Positions 13,844 through 23,979 of a DNA stretch of 64,000 nt are shown piece by piece. The notes beneath the pieces are model-generated. The model was given only the letters and a program-made list of their open reading frames with translations. It had not been told where the DNA came from and did not search any database. The position numbers were made by a program, and so were the translations under genes. The stretch is from Kamptonema formosum PCC 6407. Its GTDB lineage: Bacteria; Cyanobacteriota; Cyanobacteriia; Cyanobacteriales; Microcoleaceae. The stretch lies in assembly GCF_000332155.1 (NCBI RefSeq), contig NZ_KB235904.1, positions 2,215,813 to 2,279,812 of the forward strand, in the 5' to 3' direction. Numbering within the stretch: position 1 is the first letter of the stretch; every line of letters starts with the position of its first letter.

Positions 13844-16800
13844 ATGCCCCGCCGCCAAGACTTAAAAAAAATACTGCTGATTGGTTCTGGCCCTATCGTC
13901 ATAGGCCAAGCGTGCGAGTTCGACTATTCGGGCACGCAAGCTTGCAAAGCCTTGCGAGAAGAAGGGTTTCAAGTGGTGCTAGTGAACTCCAATCCTGCGA
14001 CCATTATGACCGATCCAGAAACCGCCGAACGCACCTACATCGAACCCTTAACCCCAGAAATCCTTGAGAAAATCATCGCTAAAGAACGACCTCAAGCCAT
14101 TTTACCAACAATGGGCGGTCAAACAGCACTCAATTTAGCAGTTGCCGTTGCTAAAAATGGCGTTTTGGAAAAATACGGCGTTGAATTAATTGGTGCGAAA
14201 TTGCCAGCAATTGAAATGGCAGAAGATCGGTTGCTATTTAAAGAAGCAATGGCGCGAATTGGCGTTCCCGTTTGTCCTTCGGGAATTGCTTGTAATCTCG
14301 ATGAAGCCAGGGCGATCGGTCACGAAATCGGCAGTTTCCCCTTAATTATCCGTCCGGCTTTCACAATGGGCGGCACAGGTGGCGGCATTTCTTATAATCA
14401 AGAAGAATTTGAAGAAATGGCCCAAGGCGGCATCGATGCTAGCCCCGTTTCGCAAATTTTGATCGAACAATCTTTAATTGGCTGGAAGGAATACGAACTA
14501 GAAGTAATGCGAGATTTAGCAGATAATGTAGTCATTATCTGTTCCATCGAAAACCTCGATCCGATGGGCATTCACACCGGAGATTCGATTACCGTCGCCC
14601 CGGCCCAAACCCTCACGGACAAAGAATATCAACGCCTTCGCGATGCCTCAATTAAAATTATCCGCGAAATTGGCGTAGAAACTGGCGGGTCTAACATTCA
14701 ATTTGCTGTTAATCCCGTTAACGGCGAATTTATTGTGATTGAAATGAACCCCCGCGTTAGCCGTTCCTCTGCTTTAGCCTCAAAAGCAACGGGCTTTCCT
14801 ATTGCTAAAATGGCCGCTAAATTAGCAGTAGGTTACAGTCTAGATGAAATCCCGAACGACATCACCAAGAAAACACCCGCATCCTTTGAACCGACAATTG
14901 ATTATGTGGTGACAAAAATCCCCCGCTTTGCCTTTGAAAAGTTCCCCGGTTCTGAACCAACATTGACTACACAAATGAAGTCAGTCGGGGAAGTAATGGC
15001 AATTGGGCGGACGTTTTGCGAATCTTTCCAAAAGGCATTACGGGGATTAGAAACTGGTCGCGCTGGTTGGGGTTGCGACAAACAAGAAAAGTTACCTTCC
15101 CTAGAACAAATTCGCGCCGGATTGCGGACACCAAACCCAGAAAGAATCTTTACCGTCCGCCACGCAATGATGATGGGGATGACAGTAGAAGAAATCTACG
15201 AACTTACAGGAATTGACCATTGGTTTCTGGATAAATTTGTGCAGTTACTCGAAACAGAGAAGTTCCTGAAACGCACGCCACTACAGCAGTTGACTAAAGA
15301 CTTAATGTTTGAAATCAAGCAATTAGGATTTAGCGATCGCCAAATTGCCTACGCCCAAAAAACCACAGAAGATGAAGTCCGAACTTACCGCAAAAAGTTA
15401 GGCGTAATTCCGATTTACAAAACAGTTGATACCTGCGCGGCTGAGTTTGAAGCCTTCACTCCTTATTACTATTCTACCTACGAATTAGGCGCGGCAATCT
15501 GGGAATTAGGCGACGAACAAAAGCAAATTTCTGCTGCTGCTCAAAGTTTAACTCCAGAGTCAGAAGTTTTGCCTTCTGAGAAGCGAAAGGTGATGATTTT
15601 AGGCGGCGGGCCAAACCGGATCGGACAGGGGATTGAGTTTGACTATTGTTGTTGTCATGCTTCCTTTTCTTTGGGTGATGATGGGTTTGAAACCATCATG
15701 GTTAACTCCAACCCAGAGACAGTTTCGACGGACTACGATACTAGCGATCGCCTTTATTTTGAACCTTTGACTAAAGAAGATGTTCTCAACATCATCGAAG
15801 CCGAAGATCCAGAGGGAGTTATTATTCAGTTTGGCGGACAAACACCGCTAAAACTAGCAGTTCCTCTGCAAAAAGCTCTCACTAACCATCCTTCAGTCAA
15901 GACAAAAATTTGGGGGACTTCCCCTGATTCTATCGACACTGCGGAAGACAGAGAACGATTTGAGAAAATTCTGCGGGAGTTGAACATTCAACAGGCGGCT
16001 AACGGTATGGCCCGCAGTTTTGAGGATGCTTTAATAGTAGCTCAACGCATTGGCTATCCGGTGGTAGTGCGACCGAGTTATGTATTAGGCGGACGGGCAA
16101 TGGAAATCGTCTATTCTGATGTAGAATTAGAACGGTATATGATGTTTGCCGTCCATGTCGAACCAGATCACCCGATTTTGATTGACAAGTTTTTAGAGAA
16201 TGCGATCGAGGTAGATGTAGACGCGATCGCAGATACTTCTGGTAATGTCGTCATTGGCGGGATTATGGAACATATTGAAGAAGCGGGTATTCACTCAGGG
16301 GACTCCGCTTGTTCGATTCCTACGCAAACACTTTCACTAGCAGCTTTAGCAACAATTCGCGGTTGGACTGTTGAACTCGCAAAAGCTCTGAAAGTGATCG
16401 GATTAATGAATATCCAATTTGCTGTTCAAGGCGAACAAGTTTACATCATCGAAGCTAATCCCCGCGCTTCTCGGACAGTACCCTTTGTATCGAAAGCAAT
16501 TGGAGTACCGCTAGCCAAAATTGCCTCGCGAGTGATGTCTGGTAAAACTTTGGTAGATTTAGGATTTACTAAAGAAATTATCCCAGTTCACGTTGCAGTA
16601 AAAGAGGCGGTTTTACCCTTTGCTAAGTTCCCCGGAACTGATACTCTGTTAGGGCCCGAAATGCGCTCTACAGGCGAAGTAATGGGTATTGACACAGATT
16701 TTGGCAAAGCCTTTGCAAAAGCTCAATTAGGCGCAGGACAGGTTTTGCCACTATCGGGAACAGTATTTGTATCGATGCGCGATCGCGATAAAATTGCAGT

Positions 16801-17149
16801 GGTTCCAGTTGTCAAAGAGTTCTTAGAATTGGGTTTCAATGTAGTAGCAACGGAAGGAACCCGCAAAGTTTTGCGAGAACAGGGTGTAAAGGTAGGTTTA
16901 GAGTTGAAACTTCACGAAGGCCGGCCAAATTTGTTGGATTCAATTAAAAATGAGAAAATCCAACTAATTATTACTACTCCTTCCGGTGAAGAATCGCGGG
17001 CCGATGGGATTTTCATTCGCCGTACTGCTTTGGCTTATAAAATCCCGATCATTACCACAATTGCTGGTGCAAAAGCGACTGCGGCCGCCATTCGTTCGCT
17101 GAAGTCTCACTCGCTAGATGTGAAAGCAATTCAGGATTATTCGTTTTAA
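13844..17149 (+). CDS. carB: Carbamoyl-phosphate synthase large subunit
   Basis: 1,101 residues, the expected full length. Two homologous ATP-grasp halves are visible: the first starts [23 protein letters not shown], the second about residue 580 with [22 protein letters not shown]; each has its MGGQTALN / FGGQTPLK loop and the metal-binding [10 protein letters not shown] and E-NPRASRT signatures. The C-terminal MGS-like allosteric domain begins near [13 protein letters not shown]. With CarA it makes carbamoyl phosphate from bicarbonate, glutamine and two ATP for arginine and pyrimidine synthesis. carA is not in the window, as usual for cyanobacteria. The chosen ATG gives the canonical [16 protein letters not shown] start. 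Confidence 0.97.
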   Translation: MPRRQDLKKILLIGSGPIVIGQACEFDYSGTQACKALREEGFQVVLVNSNPATIMTDPETAERTYIEPLTPEILEKIIAKERPQAILPTMGGQTALNLAVAVAKNGVLEKYGVELIGAKLPAIEMAEDRLLFKEAMARIGVPVCPSGIACNLDEARAIGHEIGSFPLIIRPAFTMGGTGGGISYNQEEFEEMAQGGIDASPVSQILIEQSLIGWKEYELEVMRDLADNVVIICSIENLDPMGIHTGDSITVAPAQTLTDKEYQRLRDASIKIIREIGVETGGSNIQFAVNPVNGEFIVIEMNPRVSRSSALASKATGFPIAKMAAKLAVGYSLDEIPNDITKKTPASFEPTIDYVVTKIPRFAFEKFPGSEPTLTTQMKSVGEVMAIGRTFCESFQKALRGLETGRAGWGCDKQEKLPSLEQIRAGLRTPNPERIFTVRHAMMMGMTVEEIYELTGIDHWFLDKFVQLLETEKFLKRTPLQQLTKDLMFEIKQLGFSDRQIAYAQKTTEDEVRTYRKKLGVIPIYKTVDTCAAEFEAFTPYYYSTYELGAAIWELGDEQKQISAAAQSLTPESEVLPSEKRKVMILGGGPNRIGQGIEFDYCCCHASFSLGDDGFETIMVNSNPETVSTDYDTSDRLYFEPLTKEDVLNIIEAEDPEGVIIQFGGQTPLKLAVPLQKALTNHPSVKTKIWGTSPDSIDTAEDRERFEKILRELNIQQAANGMARSFEDALIVAQRIGYPVVVRPSYVLGGRAMEIVYSDVELERYMMFAVHVEPDHPILIDKFLENAIEVDVDAIADTSGNVVIGGIMEHIEEAGIHSGDSACSIPTQTLSLAALATIRGWTVELAKALKVIGLMNIQFAVQGEQVYIIEANPRASRTVPFVSKAIGVPLAKIASRVMSGKTLVDLGFTKEIIPVHVAVKEAVLPFAKFPGTDTLLGPEMRSTGEVMGIDTDFGKAFAKAQLGAGQVLPLSGTVFVSMRDRDKIAVVPVVKEFLELGFNVVATEGTRKVLREQGVKVGLELKLHEGRPNLLDSIKNEKIQLIITTPSGEESRADGIFIRRTALAYKIPIITTIAGAKATAAAIRSLKSHSLDVKAIQDYSF

Positions 17150-17151
17150 GT

Positions 17152-17468
17152 TGTTAGTGGTTCGTGGTTAGTTGTTAGTTGTTAGTTGTTGTTTGTTCGT
17201 TGTTAGCCAAAATATCCCGGCGATTGAAATCGCGGCTACACAAACAAAGTCCGCCTACGCGGACTAATTAGGTTGACAGATTTTTGTAAAAAGTCTAACG
17301 AACAACTAATACCAAATCTGGCTTAAATATCTCTTGATTTCTTAGTCCGCGCAGGCGGACTTCGTTTGTGTAGTAGCGGTTTCAACCGCCAATTAATGCC
17401 AATTAATCAAGGTGGTAGTAAACCAGGATTTGGTACAACAACTAACCACTAACAACGAACAACTAACT
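17152..17468. repeat. Nested dispersed repeats between carB and the small membrane-protein gene
   Basis: The outermost layer is GTTAGTTGTTAGTTGTT-type heptamers (17152-17213) with their complement at 17432-17468. Inside are ACCAAATCTGGC (17310) and GGATTTGGTAC (17426), which are family B ends, and two family C units in opposite orientation (17218-17265 and 17343-17390). The whole 317-base gap is repeat DNA. Confidence 0.75.
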
Positions 17469-17703
17469 ATTCCTGATGAGAATCTAAAAGACCGCTGGAT
17501 AGCATGAGTCTTGGCCAAATTAATAGGAAAAATCCCATCCATATTAATAGAGGTATAGAGACAATAACTGTTATCCAGACGGTTTTGAACACAAACCAAC
17601 TCCCAGAAATTAGAGTAATACCTGTTAACAAAATTGACCAAGGCTGACACCACCAAGGCTTATAGTCCCAAGCACTAACAGACTTTTTTTCTGATTCTTT
17701 CAT
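17467..17703 (-). CDS. Small membrane protein, DUF6737-like
   Basis: 78 residues. The segment WDYKPWWCQPWSILLTGITLI is followed by two or three hydrophobic stretches (about 22-38, 40-55, 57-68) and a short tail. The PWWCQPWSI signature is one I associate with DUF6737, a cyanobacterial family of unknown role. It is probably in the plasma or thylakoid membrane with both ends close to the surface. Its 3' end touches the repeat region, and the last codons (SSGLLDSHQE) overlap the edge of the GTTAGTTGTT repeat. An antisense-frame alternative at 17393-17656 has no family features. Confidence 0.75.
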   Translation of the reverse strand: MKESEKKSVSAWDYKPWWCQPWSILLTGITLISGSWFVFKTVWITVIVSIPLLIWMGFFLLIWPRLMLSSGLLDSHQE

Positions 17704-17747
17704 AATTAACCTTAGATTGATTTGCGTACATTTGCGGTAAAAAAATT

Positions 17748-17846
17748 AGGACTTATGCAAAGAAACCGGGTTTCTCTGAAAAATCAAAGATTCGACTAGA
17801 TATCTATGAAGAAACCCGGTTTCTGACCTCAACGCGCGTAAGTCCT
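17748..17846. repeat. Dispersed palindromic repeat, family A
   Basis: Ends AGGACTTATGC / GCGTAAGTCCT, with inner arms AAAGAAACCGGGTTTCT / AGAAACCCGGTTTCT. It fills the 150-base gap between two minus-strand genes. Confidence 0.85.
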
Positions 17847-17853
17847 GAAAATA

Positions 17854-18561
17854 TTAACCACCTCTTAATTGCTCAACAAAATCTCCATGTTCTGTACTCG
17901 CTAAACCCTGCTGCAATACAGCCAAAACCTCAGCTAAATTCCCCTCTAACATTGCTGATACTGCTAACCACAAACCAGGAAAAACCTGACTCCTAATTAT
18001 TCCGGTGGCATCCGGTTCTAAAAGTATATACTCACCTTCATTTAGTTGAAACCAATCAATTCTATTATTATAAATCTTCCAGACCAAATACTCCTGTACT
18101 CCATTACGGCGATACATTCTTAACTTATCATGGGAATCATAAGATGCAGTGCTAGCCGATATTTCCACAACTAATTCAGGAGCACCCTCTACATAGCCAT
18201 CCTCACTAATAGATGAATTGCCACCTGATGCTATTCGTAATAGTGCATCTGGCTGTGGTTCATTCTCCAAATCTAGGCGAGTAGTGGCATTATCACCTAG
18301 CCTCACTCCGGGAGTAGCACTACGATAAACCCATAGCCAGCCGATTATATTGCTGTGTGGTTCTGCGTGTGGCTCAAAACGAACTGGCGAACTCATGTAA
18401 ACTACTCCCTCAATTAATTCAGCTTTTTTTAGTTCTGGCATAGCATGATAACGCCGCTCAAATTCAGGCCGAGTCAAGCGATCGCCATTTTCTAAAGGTG
18501 GCACTTCAATTGATGTTTTGCCGGAGTTTTGATTCGTGGGAATCTGTAAAGGTGATGGCAT
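17854..18561 (-). CDS. Uma2-family (DUF820) putative PD-(D/E)XK nuclease
   Basis: 235 residues with the Uma2 pattern: LTRPEFERRYHAMPELKKAELIEGVVYMSSP, then EPQPDALLRI (catalytic Asp strand), PELVVEISASTASYD (Glu strand) and KLRMYRRNGVQEYLVWKI (Lys and Tyr helix). Proteins of this family are multiplied in cyanobacteria and are named restriction-like nucleases from fold alone; biological targets are unknown. A C-terminal segment (about 190-235) extends past the core, as is common. A second, more divergent member is at 58816. Start ATG at 18561 has no strong ribosome site. Confidence 0.85.
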   Translation of the reverse strand: MPSPLQIPTNQNSGKTSIEVPPLENGDRLTRPEFERRYHAMPELKKAELIEGVVYMSSPVRFEPHAEPHSNIIGWLWVYRSATPGVRLGDNATTRLDLENEPQPDALLRIASGGNSSISEDGYVEGAPELVVEISASTASYDSHDKLRMYRRNGVQEYLVWKIYNNRIDWFQLNEGEYILLEPDATGIIRSQVFPGLWLAVSAMLEGNLAEVLAVLQQGLASTEHGDFVEQLRGG

Positions 18562-18590
18562 ATAAATAACTCCAATTTAAAATCTAATAA

Positions 18591-19121
18591 TCACAAATTA
18601 TGACCGCAACTCGAACAAAAGCGATCGCTTTCTCCCACACCCGCGCCGCATTGCGGACAAAAACGCTTCCCAGAAACTCCCTGCGTCCCCATCTGCATTG
18701 ACATATTACCCATCTGCATCTGCATGGGGTTCATCTTCATCGGTGTCATCGGCTTCATGGGTTCCATTGGTTTCATCGGTGTCATCGGCCGCATAGTATT
18801 ATCATTAGGCCCCGCTTCCATAGTCACCTGCACAAGTGCGATCGCTTCCGCCTCACTCAACTCTGGCATCGCACTTAAAACACTCATCCCATTACCTTGT
18901 ACCATCACAAATTGCGGCCCTGACTGCGATTCTAGCCGCAAAACTATCCCCGATGCAGTGCTAAATGCCGTTGGCGGTATCACCCACCTACCAGTCTGAA
19001 AACTACTGCTTGCTTGTTGCTGTTGGCTGGGGCCGCTACTCGATAAGGTAATGACAGTCTGCATTCCCGGATTTTCAATGTAAAGCTTTTGACCTCTACC
19101 CAGGTCGCATAAATAAGCCAT
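18591..19121 (-). CDS. Methionine-rich protein with C-terminal zinc ribbon
   Basis: 176 residues from ATG at 19121 (MAYLCDLGRGQKLYIENPG); a longer frame to 19184 lacks support. The N-terminal 100 residues are beta-rich. A linker of repeated PMTPMKPMEPMK and MQMQMGNMSMQMG, with very high Met and Pro content, spans about 108-150. The last 25 residues, FCPQCGAGVGESDRFCSSCGHNL, form a zinc ribbon with two CxxC pairs. No enzymatic motif. The Met-rich region could bind copper or act as an oxidant sink, but it may also just be a flexible tether; function unknown. Confidence 0.7.
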   Translation of the reverse strand: MAYLCDLGRGQKLYIENPGMQTVITLSSSGPSQQQQASSSFQTGRWVIPPTAFSTASGIVLRLESQSGPQFVMVQGNGMSVLSAMPELSEAEAIALVQVTMEAGPNDNTMRPMTPMKPMEPMKPMTPMKMNPMQMQMGNMSMQMGTQGVSGKRFCPQCGAGVGESDRFCSSCGHNL

Positions 19122-19327
19122 GATTTTAAGGTCTGATTGTTTAATTAATATTGTAGGCGATCGCGCATTACCTGCGAAGCCCATTTATGTATATTATCAA
19201 TTTAGAGAAAAGCGATTAATTACTTCAAATTAGGGTTTGCAGATATCAGTAGTTTATGCTACAAAAACCTGCAAAACCCCAAAAGTGGGATCGCTAGTAC
19301 AACAGAAAAGTAATTAGGATAAATACC

Positions 19328-20761
19328 ATGCGCTTTGATTCTTACGATCCGGGTGACTTCTATGATGAACTCTTTGCAGCTATTGGACAACCCCGCCCGG
19401 AAGCTACTCTTTTAATAGAAAGAATTCACTCTCTAACTGAAGGGGAACTCCAACGGCGACAGCAGGCCGCACAAAATGCCTTAGTGAAGTTGGGAGCAAC
19501 TTTCAATGTTTATGGTAACAATAAAGGGACAGAGCAAATTTTCCCGTTTGATGTAATTCCCCGCATTGTTTCAGCCTCCGAATGGAGTTCGATAGAACAA
19601 GGACTTAAGCAGAGAATTCACGCCCTAAATCTATTTCTAACAGATATTTACGGCGAACAGAAAATTATCAAAGATGGCATCATTCCCGCCGATTTAATCG
19701 AGTCGGCTACAGGTTATCTCAAACCTTGCATCGGATTAAAGCCACCAGGCGGAATTTGGTGTCATATTACAGGCACAGATTTAGTGCGCGATAAAGATGG
19801 GAAATGGTACGTCCTTGAAGATAATATGCGCTGTCCTTCCGGCATTTCCTACGTTTTGGAAAACCGCCGCGTCATGAAAAGCACTTTTCCCCAAGTGTTC
19901 GCCAGATTGGGCATTCAACCTGTTGATGATTATCCCAGTCATTTGTTAGAAACTCTCCTAAATTTAGCACCGTCAAATCTGCAAAATCCTACAGTTGTAG
20001 TGCTAACTCCCGGCATTTACAACTCTGCTTATTTTGAGCATTCATTTCTAGCGCAACAGATGGGAGTTGAGTTAGTTGAAGGTCGAGATTTAGTAGTAGC
20101 TGACGGTTACGTGCAAATGCGAACTACTAAAGGTTTGCAGCGAGTAGATGTGATTTATCGCCGCATTGATGATGACTTTATTGACCCTCTAACTTTTCGT
20201 TCAGATTCGAGGTTGGGAGTGCCGGGATTAATGGAAGTTTATCGTAACGGCCGCGTTGCTCTTGCTAATGCTTTGGGTACGGGAGTTGCAGATGATAAGG
20301 TGATCTATGCTTATGTTCCGCAAATAATTAAGTATTACTTGGGAGAGGAACAAATGTTGTCAAATGTCCCAACTTATGTTTGTTGGGAAGAGGAGCAATT
20401 AGAATATGTGGTGGCTAATCTCGATAAGCTTGTAGTGAAAGCAGCAAATGAATCTGGCGGCTATGGGATGTTAGTAGGGACGCATTCTACTGCTGAACAA
20501 AGGGAAGATTTTGCTCATAGGATTCGGGAAAATCCCCGCAATTATATTGCACAACCGACTCTTTGTTTATCGCGAGTTCCTACTATTATTGGCGAGGATT
20601 TTGAAGGGTGTCACGTAGATTTGCGGCCTTATATTCTCTATGGTCAAGATATTTATGTGCATCCAGGTGGCTTAACTCGTGTGGCTTTGAAGCGCGGATC
20701 GCTTGTGGTAAACTCTTCTCAGGGTGGTGGGAGTAAGGATACTTGGGTTTTGTGTCAGTAG
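19328..20761 (+). CDS. Circularly permuted ATP-grasp protein (COG2308 type)
   Basis: 477 residues, full length for the family. Recognised by [102 protein letters not shown], and [16 protein letters not shown] with the late [11 protein letters not shown]. The family ligates a carboxylate to an amine with ATP; it is usually next to an alpha-E domain protein and a transglutaminase-like protein, and those partners are not found here. The exact substrate is unknown. The start has AGGA ten bases upstream. Cytoplasmic. Confidence 0.88.
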   Translation: MRFDSYDPGDFYDELFAAIGQPRPEATLLIERIHSLTEGELQRRQQAAQNALVKLGATFNVYGNNKGTEQIFPFDVIPRIVSASEWSSIEQGLKQRIHALNLFLTDIYGEQKIIKDGIIPADLIESATGYLKPCIGLKPPGGIWCHITGTDLVRDKDGKWYVLEDNMRCPSGISYVLENRRVMKSTFPQVFARLGIQPVDDYPSHLLETLLNLAPSNLQNPTVVVLTPGIYNSAYFEHSFLAQQMGVELVEGRDLVVADGYVQMRTTKGLQRVDVIYRRIDDDFIDPLTFRSDSRLGVPGLMEVYRNGRVALANALGTGVADDKVIYAYVPQIIKYYLGEEQMLSNVPTYVCWEEEQLEYVVANLDKLVVKAANESGGYGMLVGTHSTAEQREDFAHRIRENPRNYIAQPTLCLSRVPTIIGEDFEGCHVDLRPYILYGQDIYVHPGGLTRVALKRGSLVVNSSQGGGSKDTWVLCQ

Positions 20762-20772
20762 CTTTTGTCCTA

Positions 20773-20794
20773 GTTCCCAGTTGCGGCTGGGAAC
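20773..20794. terminator. Hairpin after the ATP-grasp gene
   Basis: GTTCCCAG (20773-20780) pairs with CTGGGAAC (20787-20794) over a 6-base loop, 12 bases after the stop. It has no T-run, so it is a weak terminator or an RNA 3'-end protector. The remainder of the gap to 20943 shows nothing clear. Confidence 0.4.
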
Positions 20795-20942
20795 GCAGAC
20801 GATCGCTCTTACTTTGACCTTTGATATATCCCCAACGGTACAAGTGTTTTAAAATGAGAATTGCTGAGAAGGTAATGTCATTGCTGACAATTCCTATAGC
20901 CGAAGGAAGAACGAAAAGGAACAAGACTTATAAAGTAGCTTT

Positions 20943-21329
20943 TTAGTCATTTGTATTAGGAAGACGACTCCACTCATTCCAAGATCCGTCGTAATTCCGA
21001 ACCTTCGGATAGCCTAATAAATACTTCAAAACAAACCATGTATACCCCGAACGCCCGCCGATCGCACAATAGGGAAACACTTCTTTCTCAGACTCGATTC
21101 CCTTGCTGCTGTAAAGAGCCTGCAACTCGTTAAACGATTTGAAAGTTCCATCCCGATTTAGAGTGAGGATATGTTCGATATGCACCGCACTTGGAATATG
21201 TCCAGCACGTTCGGTTTCTTTGGGTGGTTGATTGAAGAACCATTCGCCACTGTACTCTTGAGAGGTACGAACATCTAACAAAACGCGATCCGATCGAGTT
21301 ATATTCAAAGTGTGCTTATTCTTCGTCAA
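20943..21329 (-). CDS. Rhodanese-domain sulfurtransferase, single C-terminal-type domain
   Basis: 128 residues with one rhodanese domain: VLLDVRTSQEYSGEW, AGHIPSAVHIE, KSFNELQALYSSKGIESEKEV, active-site loop with Cys88 in PYCAIGGRSG, and a final YDGSWNEWSRLPN. This matches the C-terminal, catalytic half of two-domain thiosulfate sulfurtransferases (SseA type); the N-terminal half is absent. The frame begins with TTG at 21329 and overlaps the end of the membrane-protein gene by 14 bases, so it is probably translationally coupled. It could be a shortened descendant of a two-domain enzyme. It would pass sulfane sulfur from thiosulfate or a similar donor. Confidence 0.8.
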   Translation of the reverse strand: MTKNKHTLNITRSDRVLLDVRTSQEYSGEWFFNQPPKETERAGHIPSAVHIEHILTLNRDGTFKSFNELQALYSSKGIESEKEVFPYCAIGGRSGYTWFVLKYLLGYPKVRNYDGSWNEWSRLPNTND

Positions 21330-21735
21330 CGCTGGGTTTTATGATTTGCCACACGCGATGAACTAAACTCGTAGAAGCAGAAAACAATGCGAATCCAATT
21401 AGGGGGTGAAGTATTCCTAAAGGCAGGGTAAATTTCAGGTGAATTGTGAGAAATTGCAACCCTAGTAACACTGGCAGACTTACCGCGAGGCTGCGAACTT
21501 TAGGAGGAAATGGAATCCAGTATGCCCCTACCAACAGAATTAGTGACAGCCCACTGTACCCTCGTACCAGCCAAACATGGATATTCCACCACTCAGAGTT
21601 ATAAAAATATGCCAGTCCAACCGTCAGCACTTGAGCAATCAAGCAGATGTTGAATAATACTGCGAAGATGTAAAAAAATATTTGATTCTGGCGTTGAGAT
21701 GCTTGTAGGCTATCAGAGCTAGAGTTTATAATCAT
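21316..21735 (-). CDS. Four-helix membrane protein, DUF6220-like
   Basis: 139 residues with four hydrophobic segments at about 19-42, 53-72, 82-100 and 106-125, plus WWNIHVWLVRGYSGLSLILLVGAYW and a PLGILHPLIGFALF end. The histidines in the second and fourth helices (NIHVW, LHPL) could bind haem, but that is speculation. It fits the DUF6220 family as I remember it (small membrane proteins). It overlaps the rhodanese gene, and both are divergent from a GAF-LuxR regulator whose start is 60 to 110 bases away, so this two-gene unit is the regulator's probable target. Confidence 0.7.
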   Translation of the reverse strand: MIINSSSDSLQASQRQNQIFFYIFAVLFNICLIAQVLTVGLAYFYNSEWWNIHVWLVRGYSGLSLILLVGAYWIPFPPKVRSLAVSLPVLLGLQFLTIHLKFTLPLGILHPLIGFALFSASTSLVHRVWQIIKPSVDEE

Positions 21736-21796
21736 GCCAAAAGTATCCTTTAAAGTGAATTAGTAGAGAATTTGTCTCGACTAAAGTTAAGATAGA

Positions 21797-22549
21797 ATGT
21801 GCGATATAACTGTGCCTAGACCTCGATCGGGTACACTTTGCTCTTTTATGGCTGACTTGCAATCTTTATTTCAAATTCTCACTCAAGCGAAAGACGAACA
21901 GGAATTACGATCGCGCATTTGTGCAGAAGTGAGCGAGTATTTTACTGCTAAACGTTCGGGATTATTTTTCTTCGACGCGCCAAAGAGGAGAATTCGCGAT
22001 CGCAATCTTCAAAACCTGATGGAATTGGCGTTATCGACCGAGCACAATCCCGTTTTGCGCTACTTGGTGGAGCGACACACCCCCGTTCACGAAGCTTTGG
22101 TGGTATCCCCTAAAGCATGGCAATTGATTTGCCCACGCGCCGATCACTGGCACGTTATGACGGGCCCAATCGTGAACCAAGGACAATTAGTGGGTGCGGT
22201 TGGCTTTACTCGCGATCGCAGTATGGGTTCATTCGATACGCAAAATTTGATGGATTTGAGTGCGCTTTGTCTCCACCTTTCAACTTGGGTGGCAAGGGTG
22301 CGATCGCCACACCAACTCTTGCACACAAATCGCCTAACATCTCGTGAACTACAAATTGCTGAACTGGTTGCCCAAGGGTTAACGAATGCAGAAATTGGCG
22401 AACGACTTTGGATTACCGAAAATTCCGTGAAGCAAGCTTTAAAGCGGATGTTTCGTAAGCTTGAAGTTTCGTCTCGTGCTCAAATGGTTGCTCAACTTTC
22501 TACAAATCAAAAATTTTTTCCCCCAGACATTAAAGCTGCTAATTTGTAA
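21797..22549 (+). CDS. GAF-domain LuxR-type transcriptional regulator
   Basis: 250 residues from ATG at 21797; ATG at 21848 (MADLQSLFQIL) is an equally plausible start. A GAF-like sensor domain covers about 18-175 (LTQAKDEQELRSRICAEVSEYF ... GPIVNQGQLVGAVGFTR). The C-terminal LuxR/NarL helix-turn-helix is at about 185-240: LTSRELQIAELVAQGLTNAEIGERLWITENSVKQALKRMFRKL. No receiver domain is present, so the signal is probably a small ligand or redox state sensed by GAF. Divergent from the rhodanese/DUF6220 pair, which it may control. Confidence 0.85.
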   Translation: MCDITVPRPRSGTLCSFMADLQSLFQILTQAKDEQELRSRICAEVSEYFTAKRSGLFFFDAPKRRIRDRNLQNLMELALSTEHNPVLRYLVERHTPVHEALVVSPKAWQLICPRADHWHVMTGPIVNQGQLVGAVGFTRDRSMGSFDTQNLMDLSALCLHLSTWVARVRSPHQLLHTNRLTSRELQIAELVAQGLTNAEIGERLWITENSVKQALKRMFRKLEVSSRAQMVAQLSTNQKFFPPDIKAANL

Positions 22550-22703
22550 TTTTTAAGCTCATGTTTGTAGTTGAGAGCGTAGTTAAATATCTATCTATGA
22601 CAGGACGAATTCTGTTCTCTCTAAAAAATCTGGCTCTTCCGTACTTACGGTGCTAGCAATATTAGGAAATTGTCAAATAACTCGCCACGCGATCGCACCA
22701 TCA

Positions 22704-22723
22704 TATACTACAATCGTAGTATA
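22704..22723. promoter_or_regulatory. Perfect 8-4-8 palindrome TATACTAC-N4-GTAGTATA
   Basis: TATACTAC (22704-22711) and GTAGTATA (22716-22723) are exact complements over a 4-base spacer, 73 bases before the nucleotidyltransferase start. Shape and location fit a dimeric repressor operator over or near a promoter; no regulator gene is adjacent other than the LuxR-type gene upstream. The rest of the 247-base gap is unremarkable. Confidence 0.5.
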
Positions 22724-22796
22724 GCAGAACACCTGCGTCTGTTTATAAGCGAACTTAACAGATAAACCTACTTAGCGCGATCGCACAGAGCAACCA

Positions 22797-23903
22797 ATGG
22801 ATAGAATTACCGTAGAATCCAGATTAATATTACTAGCTTTAGTAGGAAGTCAAGCCTATGGGACTTCTACACCACAGTCTGATTTTGACTACAAAGGCGT
22901 ATTTATCGCTCCCAAAGAATACTACCTGGGATTTAAAACTTTCGAGCAGAAAGATACAGGCTGGGATGTAGAACCAGGAACGGGTTTGTATCCCATGCTC
23001 GATACCGTCAAAGACTGTACAATCTACGAACTCAGAAAGTTTTTATCCTTAGTTGGTAACAACAATCCTAACATTTTAGAAACCATTTGGATGGATAGAG
23101 AATTTTACGCCTATCTGTCTCCGGCGGGTGAAAAGTTAATTTCTTATCGCTCCGCTTTCTTGTCTCAAAAAGTTAGAACATCTTTTGCTGGCTACGCTTA
23201 CGCTCAAATCAAACGGGTGGAAAATCATCGAAAATGGTTGCTAAATCCTCCGCCGAGAAAACCTGTCCCTCAAGATTTTGGACTAGATGACGAGAATTAT
23301 AAGCCATTAAATAAGACAGAAATTAACGCTTTTCTGGAATTTCTGTATATGCTAGTTCGCGACTGCATCGAATTTCTAGAACCGTCAGAAGAATTGAGAA
23401 ATTTGCTGCTTGAAAAAATTGACTATAAAGGTATCCTCAAACAGCGACCAATTCCAGAGGAATTACTGCCACAAGTTCAACAATATACGAGAGCTACAAA
23501 TGATTTTATTAGGTTACTGCACATCTCTCAAGCTTATCGTCAGGCTCTCGGTGAATGGGAAGCTTATAAAAAGTGGAATGTGGAAAGAAATGTAGATAGA
23601 AAAGCTTTAGAGAGTAAATGTGGTTATGATTCAAAACATACCTCTCATTGCATTCGTTTGTTGCGGATGGGGATAGAAATCCTGAGAGATGGCGAACTGA
23701 ATGTTAATCGCAAAAAAGTAGGAGATAGCGGATATTTGCTTTCTATCAGAAATGGAGATGTTACTTATGAAGAAGTGAAAGAAATCGCTAGCTCACTTTT
23801 TGAAGAAATCAAAACCATCAAATCTTCTCTACCAGAAAATGTGGATAAAGAATTTCTTAACGAAGTTTGCGTTGAGTTGGTAGAAATGGCTGGTTTTAAG
23901 TAG
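22797..23903 (+). CDS. Predicted nucleotidyltransferase (DNA polymerase beta superfamily, COG3541-like)
   Basis: 368 residues. The nucleotidyltransferase core is at the N-terminus: LVGSQAYGTSTPQSDFDYKGVF, with Gly17-Ser18 and the metal-binding pair Asp29/Asp31. Next is ELRKFLSLVGNNNPNILETIW, typical of large stand-alone members also found in phages. The C-terminal half is helical (LYMLVRDCIEFLE, KHTSHCIRLLRMGIEILRDGEL, with His-rich K-H-x-x-H-x-x-R). The reaction (nucleotidyl transfer to RNA, protein or small molecule) cannot be inferred. A perfect palindrome lies upstream. Convergent with the DUF2786 gene across a 76-base gap. Confidence 0.8.
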   Translation: MDRITVESRLILLALVGSQAYGTSTPQSDFDYKGVFIAPKEYYLGFKTFEQKDTGWDVEPGTGLYPMLDTVKDCTIYELRKFLSLVGNNNPNILETIWMDREFYAYLSPAGEKLISYRSAFLSQKVRTSFAGYAYAQIKRVENHRKWLLNPPPRKPVPQDFGLDDENYKPLNKTEINAFLEFLYMLVRDCIEFLEPSEELRNLLLEKIDYKGILKQRPIPEELLPQVQQYTRATNDFIRLLHISQAYRQALGEWEAYKKWNVERNVDRKALESKCGYDSKHTSHCIRLLRMGIEILRDGELNVNRKKVGDSGYLLSIRNGDVTYEEVKEIASSLFEEIKTIKSSLPENVDKEFLNEVCVELVEMAGFK

Positions 23904-23979
23904 AAGGAAGAAGGAAGAAGGAAGAAGGAAGGGGTAACTTACTAATTCTTTATGATTGTTTTTCCTTCTTTCTGGATTT

